Origin: Acholeplasmataceae bacterium
Lineage (GTDB): Bacteria; Bacillota_I; Bacilli_A; Izemoplasmatales; Hujiaoplasmataceae
Direction of reading: 5' to 3'
Length of the DNA stretch: 5,326 bases
Assembly (NCBI GenBank): GCA_012515085.1
Contig: JAAYZB010000198.1
Location: forward strand, 1 to 5,326
Shown here in pieces: positions 1-5,326 of this stretch. A model generated the notes under the pieces. The model was not told where the DNA came from. It made no database searches and saw only the letters and a program-made list of their open reading frames with translations. Position 1 is the stretch's first letter; each line of letters opens with the position of its first letter. A program made the translations under genes and the position numbers.

Positions 1-2
1 AT

Positions 3-1067
3 TCCACAATCGTTTTTATCACCATCCTGTTTTTGATGTTTTGTTTTAAAATCCCGTTCAGAACGGCGGTTTTTTGCGAGATTGGCGCATTTGCGACGCA
101 ACATAGCGCATATAAGGTCGGAGAGGTTTTTCAAAGCATTGCGGAAATAAAATTGGGATTCGACAACACATCGATCATTTATTTTTTAACGGTGCCGGCG
201 ATATATGTGCTTTTCTTTTTTCTGTTTGCGAAACGGTTGGAAAGTTATGATATCACGAAACTCAAAAACAATCAGATCATCTTATTGACCATTCCCCTGA
301 CCTTGGTCTCTATCGTGCTTGGGCAGTACAGTTATCGAAACGACTATTCGATATATTTAATGCTTGCCATCTATGATATTCTATGCTGTTTGCTGACCTT
401 GAGTTATCAATACAGTCTGCTGGAGATTTCTTACAAGGGACATGAACTCGCGACTTTGGAACAGATGCTTGTCCTGCAAAAAAAGCAGATGAAATCCTCA
501 AAGCATACCTATGAGTTGTTCAATGTCAAGTTCCACGATATGAAACATCAAATGGCTCAACTGGAAGGACGAATCAATTCCAAAGAGATCGAAGAGTTGC
601 ATAATATCATTTCCATGTGCGACATCAATCTGAAAACGGGAAACGAAGCCTTGGATATCATTCTGTTCGAAAAGGCCTATGAATGCTCCAAACAGAATAT
701 AAAAATCAATTGCATCGCAGATGGCAACAGCCTTTTCTTCATGCGCTCGTCGGATATCTATTCGCTATTTGGCAATGCGCTCGATAATTCGATCGAGGCC
801 GTGCAGAAAATCGATAGTGACAGCAAGTCTATCAGCATCCATATTAAGAAAGTCATGAGCATGATTTCTATCCACTTTGAGAACCCATATCAAGGGGAAC
901 TCTATATGTTTGATGAATTGCCTCAAACAACAAAGGCTGATATTCACTATCACGGATTTGGAATGAAGAGCATTCGGATGATTGTCGAAAAATACGGTGG
1001 GACGCTCTCGATTGATACGAAAAACAATCTGTTTCAATTGAACATCATCATACCGGCAACAGAATAG
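3..1067 (+). CDS. Sensor histidine kinase, AgrC-like GHKL family (5'-truncated by the window edge)
   Basis: This is a membrane-bound two-component sensor kinase of the AgrC/GHKL type. Such kinases usually sense an extracellular peptide or other cue and phosphorylate a LytTR-type response regulator. The frame is open back to base 3 and the extra codons are hydrophobic, so the gene starts outside the window; the TTG at 33 and ATG at 36 are probably internal. Numbering residues from base 33, hydrophobic membrane segments lie at about 46-66, 81-97 and 107-130, followed by a linker rich in Glu, Gln and Lys (about 137-160). The phosphoacceptor motif is FHDMKH (His168 likely, His172 next). A conserved TGNEALD stretch follows at 202-208. 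The ATP-binding domain has an N-box, GNALDNSIEA (Asn248, Asn252), and a G-box, HGFGMKSI (307-314). The kinase core looks intact. No response regulator is visible; it may lie upstream. The ligand cannot be inferred. The family call is firm; the specific role is unknown. Confidence 0.9.
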   Translation, partial: STIVFITILFLMFCFKIPFRTAVFCEIGAFATQHSAYKVGEVFQSIAEIKLGFDNTSIIYFLTVPAIYVLFFFLFAKRLESYDITKLKNNQIILLTIPLTLVSIVLGQYSYRNDYSIYLMLAIYDILCCLLTLSYQYSLLEISYKGHELATLEQMLVLQKKQMKSSKHTYELFNVKFHDMKHQMAQLEGRINSKEIEELHNIISMCDINLKTGNEALDIILFEKAYECSKQNIKINCIADGNSLFFMRSSDIYSLFGNALDNSIEAVQKIDSDSKSISIHIKKVMSMISIHFENPYQGELYMFDELPQTTKADIHYHGFGMKSIRMIVEKYGGTLSIDTKNNLFQLNIIIPATE

Positions 1068-1097
1068 AACCGGGATCCCAATCACACATCACACCAT

Positions 1098-1139
1098 ATG
1101 GCTCAATGCCATCCTCTAGATATTCAATGATATCAAGAG
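1098..1139 (+). repeat. Two small hairpins downstream of the kinase gene
   Basis: Two inverted repeats lie side by side after the kinase stop codon. The first pairs ATGGC (1098-1102) with GCCAT (1108-1112) around a 5-base loop. The second pairs 1114-1123 with 1130-1139: four pairs, an A-A mismatch, then five pairs, around a 6-base loop. Both loops contain TCAAT. Neither has a T-run, so neither is a terminator alone; with the terminator hairpin that follows they could form a structured 3' end on the kinase mRNA. The pairing is visible in the sequence; the role is inferred. Confidence 0.4.
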
Positions 1140-1143
1140 AACC

Positions 1144-1169
1144 AAAGGACAGACATCTGTCTTTTTTTT
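1144..1169 (+). terminator. Rho-independent terminator of the kinase gene
   Basis: GACAG (1148-1152) pairs with CTGTC (1157-1161) around the loop ACAT. The stem extends outward as AAAG (1144-1147) against TTTT (1162-1165), with one G-T pair, giving nine pairs. Eight consecutive T residues (1162-1169) follow directly. It lies 77 bases after the kinase stop codon and should separate the kinase transcript from the rhamnosidase operon. The lower A-T pairs compete with the U-tract for the same T residues, so the working stem is probably five or six pairs. Confidence 0.75.
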
Positions 1170-1216
1170 GTGAAGTGAAGATTACGGTTAAAAAGCGACA
1201 GTTTAGGAAATGGGGA

Positions 1217-1245
1217 TTGTAAAATATTGTTAAAATAGTGATAAT
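1217..1245 (+). promoter_or_regulatory. Possible sigma-70/sigma-A promoter
   Basis: TTGTAA (1217-1222) and GATAAT (1240-1245) are separated by 17 bases in an A/T-rich stretch after the terminator, matching the -35 and -10 consensus at four and five of six positions. If used, it would give the rhamnosidase operon an untranslated leader of roughly 500 bases, which is unusual. The same A/T-rich stretch also carries a minus-strand pair (TTGAAT, 17 bases, TATTAT, about 1241-1269), so direction is uncertain. In A/T-rich DNA such pairs arise often by chance. Confidence 0.25.
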
Positions 1246-1313
1246 AATTAAGAGAATGATTGTATTCAAGCCAAAAGTTAATCCAGTATGAATGGGTCGA
1301 TTAGGAAAGGTTT

Positions 1314-1327
1314 GAGAGATATCTCTC
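1314..1327. repeat. Perfect 14-bp palindrome, possible operator
   Basis: GAGAGATATCTCTC is a perfect gapless palindrome of seven bases per half. Its position in noncoding DNA, downstream of a promoter-like pair, would suit a dimeric regulator, but no regulator gene is visible and no second copy was seen in the window. A gapless inverted repeat forms a poor RNA hairpin, so a DNA-level role is likelier if it has any. A chance origin cannot be excluded. Confidence 0.25.
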
Positions 1328-1735
1328 TGTTTCTGAGCGATACGTTGTTTGATATCGTGTTTTTTTAAGTATTCTTTTTTCGTCTTTTAAGTTATTTTTA
1401 CCCAGAATCACGCGATCTTGTCCGATTGTCTTTTTTTCATGAAACAGGATTTCTCGAAGCGCTAAGGCCGTTCACCCATCGTTTTTCTTGATTTTAGCCC
1501 ACTCTAGTTGACACTTTTAGGTGAGTATTGTCTTTTGACCATATCGCAAATGGCTGATTTAGCATCGTTTTTTCTTTGAAATCGCCAATGAGGGTTCGTC
1601 ACCATCATCACCGATCTTGGACACACTTTTATGCATCCATTAATGGGTTCTGTGACATCAATCGCAATAGCCGTTCAGGGAGTATCTTTTGATGTGATGG
1701 CGAATAACGGCCTTCACACCGACTAAATATACAAA

Positions 1736-1742
1736 AGGAGGG
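1736..1742 (+). promoter_or_regulatory. Strong ribosome binding site of the rhamnosidase gene
   Basis: AGGAGGG sits eight bases before the ATG at 1751 and is close to a full anti-16S match. It fixes the start of the rhamnosidase at 1751 and indicates strong translation initiation. Confidence 0.9.
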
Positions 1743-1750
1743 ATACTGCT

Positions 1751-4303
1751 ATGTTGAAAATATCCTATATCAAGACGGATAACCTAAAGGAGAATTGTAT
1801 CACCGATAAGAGTCGGCCACAGTTTTCGTTTGCGCTTGAAAGCGATAACGAAGATGTAACTCTCACCAAAGCACACCTCAGCGTTAATGGTTGGAATACG
1901 GTGACAGAAGAACAAATCGGCATCATCTATCAAGGTGACAAACTCAACCCCTTTACAACCTATCATGTGAATTTGGTGGCAGAGGATAATCATTCCCAAA
2001 AGGTTGAGGCAGAAACCACCTTTGCAACCGGAAGAATGGGAACGGCGTGGCAGGCTCAGTGGATCACCGACGGCACCTATAAGTTCACGCAAAAAAAGTG
2101 TTCTCCAGAGCCAATGGTTTTCAAGAAGGAACTCGTCTTGACGAAACCCGTTCGGAGTGCGCGAGTGGTAAGCACCGCACTCGGGATCTATGAGATCCAT
2201 ATCAACGGCAAAAAAATAGGCAATGACTATTTTACTCCCGGTTTCACATCCTACCATCACCAAATGCAATATCAGATCTACGATATCACCCATCATTTGC
2301 ACGGGAACGATATCCTGACCGCGACCGTTTGCGGCGGGTGGGCAGTCGGGAAATTCACACACGCCCTTCGAAATAGGATATTTGCAAAAAGACAGGCATT
2401 CCTCTCGGAAATCAGAGTCGAGTATCAAGATGGTTCAACCACCGTCATCGGAACGGATGATACTTGGCAAGTGACAAGACAAGGGGTCGTCAAAGAAGCG
2501 GATTTCTATGATGGCGAAGTGGTTGATGCCAGAGTTGATTTGAGTCAATCGCCTTGGATCAACGCCAGCATCGAAAAAGTACCCTTCCACCCCAATTTTT
2601 ACGTCACCTATGGCGAGCCGGTTCGCGCGCATGAAGAATTCCAACCCGTTGCGACTTCGACCTTAGAAGATGGCACTTTGATCTATGATTTCGGACAGAA
2701 TTTCGCCGGAGTGATCAAGGCGAAATTTGCACATTGCGCAAAGGGACAGAAAATCGTATTCAAGCATGCGGAAATCCTAATGGATGGCAAACTCTTCACG
2801 AAGCCACTAAGAACCGCAAAAGCCGAACTGACATACATCTGCAATGACAAGAAGCAACAAGAATACTCGCCTTCATTCACCTTTATGGGTTTTCGTTATG
2901 TTAGCGTCACGGGAATAAAAGCGGAAGATCTCACATTAACCGCTTTAGCGCTCTATTCAGATTTAAAGGAGACGGGGACCTTTCATTGTTCAAACGCATT
3001 GATCAATCAACTTCAAAGCAATATTGTCTGGAGTTCCAAATCGAACTTCGTGGATATCCCCACCGACTGCCCGCAACGTGACGAAAGAATGGGCTGGACG
3101 GGAGATATCGCGCTGTTCTCTTCCACGGCATCGTTCAATTTCGACACGTCGCGTTTTTATGACAAATGGTTAAGGGATCTACGGACCGATCAAAAAAGAA
3201 CGGGTGGGATCCCAGTGACGATTCCGCATGTGGTCTTCCCCACGAATTATGAGTCGATTTTCGTCATGGCCATCGATCATTGGGGAGATAGCTGTATCTT
3301 GGTTCCGTGGGCGGAATACATGGCGAGGGGCAATATTGACGTTCTACTCACCAATTACGAGACAATGAAAAAGTATCTCAAAGCTTGTAAATTCTGGGCA
3401 CAGCTTTTCTCTATTGGCAAAAGAAGGCGGATTTGGAGTCTGGGACATCACTACGGCGACTGGTGTGCTCCCAATCTCGGCCTCTGGGCTTGGATGGGCC
3501 GGGGGAAATGGACGGCAACGGCCTGTTTTGCGAACTCATGCAGGCTGATGGTGAAGATTGCCAATGAACTAGGGTATGAAGAGGACGCGCTTTATTACAA
3601 CAAGTTATATCAAGAAATATCAAGTGCTTATGTCGACGTCTTTACCGACGGCAACGGCAAGTTGAAAAAGGAGTTTCAAACTGCTTACGTATTGCCGATA
3701 GTCTACGAGGTCTTCCGAGGAAAAACAAAGGCGAAGGCGGCCGAAAATCTCGCTAAACTGGTAAGAGAGAACAATTACAACATCGCGACTGGTTTTCCGG
3801 GGACTCCGTCTATTCTGTTTGCTCTATGTGATAATGACAGAGTGGAAGACGCCTATAAAATGCTGCTGACGGAAAGCTGTCCATCCTGGCTGTATCAAGT
3901 CAAAGCTGGAGCGACCACCCTTTGGGAACGCTGGGATGCTTTGAGACCAGACGGAGGGTCAAATACCGGAGCGGATGACGGCACAAAAGGAATGGTGTCC
4001 TTCAACCATTATGCAAACGGAGCCGTAGGAAACTTCTTCTATAAGAGAATTGCCGGAATCGAACCCCTAAAGGGAGGATATAAAGAATTCCAAATCAAAC
4101 CCGTTTTAGGCGGGGGAATAACCCAGGCATCAGCCACTTTTGAATGTCCTTATGGCGTGATCAAGAGCGGTTGGCAGATCGATGATGATGGATTCAGTAT
4201 TGATGTGGAAGTTCCCGTTGGAACGCATTGCCATTTGGTGATGCCAGACGGTGAGGAAAAAGCCTTACATAGCGGCAAGTTTTCTTTCAATCAAAAAATT
4301 TAA
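1751..4303 (+). CDS. Alpha-L-rhamnosidase, glycoside hydrolase family 78, cytoplasmic
   Basis: This inverting glycosidase (EC 3.2.1.40) hydrolyses terminal alpha-L-rhamnosyl residues from glycosides. The 850-residue length is normal for the family, and domains follow the usual order: N-terminal fibronectin-III-like (about 1-95), rhamnosidase N domain (about 110-275), beta domain (about 295-400), (alpha/alpha)6 catalytic barrel (about 405-760), and C-terminal beta domain (about 762-840). The signature DCPQRDERMGWTGD occupies 439-452, with Glu445 the likely general acid and Asp452 conserved. TTLWERWD (722-729) carries the likely general base Glu726. GDWCAP (569-574), GFPGTP (681-686) and SFNHYANGAVG (750-760) are further family blocks. 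There is no signal peptide or membrane segment, so it acts in the cytoplasm on imported substrate. The start follows a strong ribosome binding site. The gene is intact and is followed after 20 bases by a sugar symporter, evidently in one operon. The aglycone or partner sugar cannot be read from the sequence. RhaB-type names would be misleading, since rhaB usually denotes rhamnulokinase. Confidence 0.96.
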   Translation: MLKISYIKTDNLKENCITDKSRPQFSFALESDNEDVTLTKAHLSVNGWNTVTEEQIGIIYQGDKLNPFTTYHVNLVAEDNHSQKVEAETTFATGRMGTAWQAQWITDGTYKFTQKKCSPEPMVFKKELVLTKPVRSARVVSTALGIYEIHINGKKIGNDYFTPGFTSYHHQMQYQIYDITHHLHGNDILTATVCGGWAVGKFTHALRNRIFAKRQAFLSEIRVEYQDGSTTVIGTDDTWQVTRQGVVKEADFYDGEVVDARVDLSQSPWINASIEKVPFHPNFYVTYGEPVRAHEEFQPVATSTLEDGTLIYDFGQNFAGVIKAKFAHCAKGQKIVFKHAEILMDGKLFTKPLRTAKAELTYICNDKKQQEYSPSFTFMGFRYVSVTGIKAEDLTLTALALYSDLKETGTFHCSNALINQLQSNIVWSSKSNFVDIPTDCPQRDERMGWTGDIALFSSTASFNFDTSRFYDKWLRDLRTDQKRTGGIPVTIPHVVFPTNYESIFVMAIDHWGDSCILVPWAEYMARGNIDVLLTNYETMKKYLKACKFWAQLFSIGKRRRIWSLGHHYGDWCAPNLGLWAWMGRGKWTATACFANSCRLMVKIANELGYEEDALYYNKLYQEISSAYVDVFTDGNGKLKKEFQTAYVLPIVYEVFRGKTKAKAAENLAKLVRENNYNIATGFPGTPSILFALCDNDRVEDAYKMLLTESCPSWLYQVKAGATTLWERWDALRPDGGSNTGADDGTKGMVSFNHYANGAVGNFFYKRIAGIEPLKGGYKEFQIKPVLGGGITQASATFECPYGVIKSGWQIDDDGFSIDVEVPVGTHCHLVMPDGEEKALHSGKFSFNQKI
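1836..1850 (+). promoter_or_regulatory. cre-like site (possible CcpA operator) inside the rhamnosidase gene
   Basis: TTGAAAGCGATAACG matches the Firmicutes cre consensus WTGNAARCGNWWNCA at every position except the final A. It begins 85 bases after the A of the start codon, within the range where CcpA is known to block elongating polymerase in other Firmicutes genes. A sugar-catabolic operon is a typical CcpA target. The match is visible; binding is inferred, and the sequence also encodes ordinary residues (LESDN), so coincidence is possible. Confidence 0.4.
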
Positions 4304-4313
4304 CATTAAAACT

Positions 4314-4318
4314 GGAGG
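4314..4318 (+). promoter_or_regulatory. Ribosome binding site of the symporter gene
   Basis: GGAGG ends five bases before the ATG at 4324 and lies wholly within the 20-base gap after the rhamnosidase stop codon. It sets the symporter start and supports independent translation from a shared transcript. No terminator or promoter fits in the gap. Confidence 0.85.
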
Positions 4319-4323
4319 CAGAA

Positions 4324-5326
4324 ATGGAAACAGAACAAGCAATCAAAAAGGGTTTTATTGATTCCCCGATTTTCAAAACGAGCATTAATTCAGCGGAAGT
4401 AAAACCCAAGGAAATGATCCTTGGCTATTTTATCGGACCGTTTCTGGCATTAATCTCCAATGCGGTATTCGGGTCTTATATCAACCGCTATTATTCGGAT
4501 GTCATCGGCTGGACAAATAAGAGCATTTTCGGCTTTTTCTCGATATTGTTGCCCTTGCTTTCCGTGGTGCTCGTTGTTGTCGGAAATCTCTTTTGCGGTA
4601 GATTGATCGACAAAACGCGGACATCACAAGGAAAGGCAAGGCCCTACATGTTGCTTTCTTCCTTGTTGCTACCAGCTGGGTTGTTGGCGATCGTTTTGGT
4701 TCCCGGGTCGAACCCCGCGATCCAAATGCTCTGGATTTGTATTTCTTATAACATTTACTACTCTCTCTTCTATCCGATTTTTTACGCCAGCCACAGTGCG
4801 ATGGTTGGGCTCTCAACCCGGGATTCGAAGAAGCGAGGACTTTTGTCAACCTTCTCCAATGCCTCCGCTGTTGCGGCGGTAGGGATCGTGGCCAGCATGA
4901 TTGTGCCGATGTTTTTACAAAGCAAATTGTTTGTCATCGAATCCGTTGGTGGAGTGAATACCATCAACGCCGCTGCAAGTTTAAGTAATTGGCGGATATT
5001 CATTATCGCACTTTCCGTCGTTACTTTCATCGGTGTATTGGTTGAGTATTACAATACTCGTGAAAGAATTACCGAAGAAGGTGTGAAACTAAACATTGAG
5101 GATAAGAAGATCCCCATGATCCAACAGATCAAAGCGGTGGTATCCAATAAATATTGGTGGATCATCATTGTCTATTTTCTGTTGTTTCAATTTGGGGGCC
5201 TGATCAAAAACGGGTCGATGACTTATTTTTGTGATTACGTGCTCGAGGGTCCAATAACGGGAGGCCAAGCCATGGGGTTGCTCGGTTTAGTCGGTGGGAT
5301 ACCCACGGCAGTCGGAATGGTCATAG
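4324..5326 (+). CDS. GPH-family sugar:cation symporter (MFS), 3'-truncated by the window edge
   Basis: This integral membrane transporter belongs to the glycoside-pentoside-hexuronide:cation symporter family (MFS_2, MelB-like) and probably imports a rhamnose-containing sugar for the upstream rhamnosidase. The visible 334 residues hold a hydrophilic N-terminus (1-30) and about eight membrane segments, near 31-52, 67-90, 106-127, 133-157, 176-198, 224-241, 276-295 and 314-334. Family marks are IGPF (37-40), RYYSDVIG (55-62, like YYTDVVG in MelB), the loop 2-3 motif GRLIDKTRT (92-100) followed by GKARPY (103-108), and LSTRDSKKRG (163-172) after segment 4. Full members have about 450-500 residues and 12 segments, so roughly the last third is missing. 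The Asp residues used by MelB for cation and sugar binding appear to be replaced (Leu43, Val84, Asn88), so coupling ion and substrate should not be assumed from MelB. The gap of 20 bases to the rhamnosidase indicates an operon. Confidence 0.92.
   Translation, partial: METEQAIKKGFIDSPIFKTSINSAEVKPKEMILGYFIGPFLALISNAVFGSYINRYYSDVIGWTNKSIFGFFSILLPLLSVVLVVVGNLFCGRLIDKTRTSQGKARPYMLLSSLLLPAGLLAIVLVPGSNPAIQMLWICISYNIYYSLFYPIFYASHSAMVGLSTRDSKKRGLLSTFSNASAVAAVGIVASMIVPMFLQSKLFVIESVGGVNTINAAASLSNWRIFIIALSVVTFIGVLVEYYNTRERITEEGVKLNIEDKKIPMIQQIKAVVSNKYWWIIIVYFLLFQFGGLIKNGSMTYFCDYVLEGPITGGQAMGLLGLVGGIPTAVGMVI

Larger units (their letters stand above)
1170..1735. other. Long intergenic region with possible minus-strand gene remnant
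   Basis: No convincing intact gene is present between the kinase terminator and the rhamnosidase ribosome binding site. Between 1321 and 1560 the plus strand has about 104 T against 47 A, the opposite of the coding strands on either side. That bias suggests minus-strand coding, past or present. Three minus-strand open stretches follow one another in different frames: 1674 to 1507 (56 codons, containing AIDVTEPINGC and DAKSAICDMVKRQY), 1471 to 1304 (56 codons, containing LREILFHEKKTIGQDR), and 1386 to 1051 (112 codons, Lys/Gln-rich and then a hydrophobic segment). The last has only a TTG start at 1269, no good ribosome binding site, and runs through the terminator into the kinase 3' end. Together they look like a gene decayed by stops and frameshifts, possibly a transposase, but I recognise no family. 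No RNA gene, riboswitch or CRISPR repeat was seen. Confidence 0.4.

Noticed and set aside
33..38. TTG at 33 or ATG at 36 as the true start of the kinase
   Set aside because: The frame is open to the window edge with hydrophobic codons typical of a membrane segment, and no ribosome binding site precedes either codon, so the gene most likely begins outside the window.
1048..1269. Minus-strand 73-codon frame overlapping the kinase 3' end
   Set aside because: It has only a TTG start, no good ribosome binding site, and crosses the kinase terminator hairpins. The hydrophobic stretch comes from A/T-rich DNA. It may be the tail of the decayed minus-strand remnant, but not a gene on its own evidence.
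1630..1726. Plus-strand mini-frame beginning at an ATG in TTTATGCATCC and ending just before the rhamnosidase ribosome binding site
   Set aside because: It would encode about 31 residues with no ribosome binding site and no recognisable sequence, so a leader peptide is not supported.
1724..1733. TAAATA/TATACA as a -10 element just upstream of the rhamnosidase
   Set aside because: No -35 hexamer lies at suitable spacing, and the transcript would start at or inside the AGGAGG ribosome binding site.
1784..2428. Minus-strand open frame of 214 codons opposite the rhamnosidase N-terminal region
   Set aside because: It lies entirely antisense to a well-supported GH78 gene with clear domain matches, and its translation shows no recognisable family.
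3380..3530. Suspected frameshift in the rhamnosidase, where the protein reads unusually basic and Trp-rich (about 545-590)
   Set aside because: The stretch keeps the conserved GDWCAP and GKW-TA-FANSC blocks of this GH78 subgroup in the same frame, so the frame is intact.
4502..5030. Two minus-strand open frames opposite the symporter
   Set aside because: The plus-strand frame is continuous, hydrophobic in the expected pattern and carries GPH motifs; the antisense translations are rich in Arg and Ser, as expected for shadows.

Overview
This window looks like chromosomal DNA of a moderately low-GC Firmicutes-type bacterium (Bacillota; perhaps a gut clostridial or erysipelotrichial lineage). 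The grounds are strong purine-rich ribosome binding sites (AGGAGG, GGAGG), an AgrC/GHKL-type peptide-sensor kinase, a cytoplasmic GH78 alpha-L-rhamnosidase, and a GPH-type sugar symporter whose motifs match the Firmicutes branch of that family. The taxon is inferred; no rRNA or other marker gene is present. TGA appears only as an apparent stop in the regions checked, so nothing suggests a recoded genetic code.

Layout. (1) 3-1067, plus strand: the C-terminal part of a membrane-bound sensor histidine kinase, open at the left edge. It is followed by three closely spaced hairpins (1098-1169), the last with a T-run that makes it a good intrinsic terminator. (2) 1170-1735: about 570 bases with no convincing intact gene. 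The middle is strongly T-rich on the plus strand and holds three successive minus-strand open stretches in different frames. This may be a decayed minus-strand gene, but no family could be recognised. It also carries a perfect 14-bp palindrome and one promoter-like pair. (3) 1751-4303, plus strand: a complete alpha-L-rhamnosidase of family GH78 with both catalytic glutamates and no signal peptide. (4) 4324-5326, plus strand: a GPH/MFS-type sugar symporter, cut by the right edge after about eight membrane segments.

How the genes work together. The rhamnosidase and the symporter are 20 bases apart, each with its own ribosome binding site, and almost certainly form one operon. The simplest reading is that the symporter imports a rhamnose-containing disaccharide or small glycoside and the cytoplasmic enzyme releases L-rhamnose from it. 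A sequence resembling a CcpA-binding cre site lies 85-99 bases into the rhamnosidase gene, so catabolite repression is possible. The kinase is insulated by its terminator and is probably functionally unrelated. I do not see an obviously new biological system here. The most worthwhile leads are the unidentified minus-strand remnant, the intragenic cre-like site, and the absence from the symporter of the acidic residues that MelB uses for cation and sugar binding.
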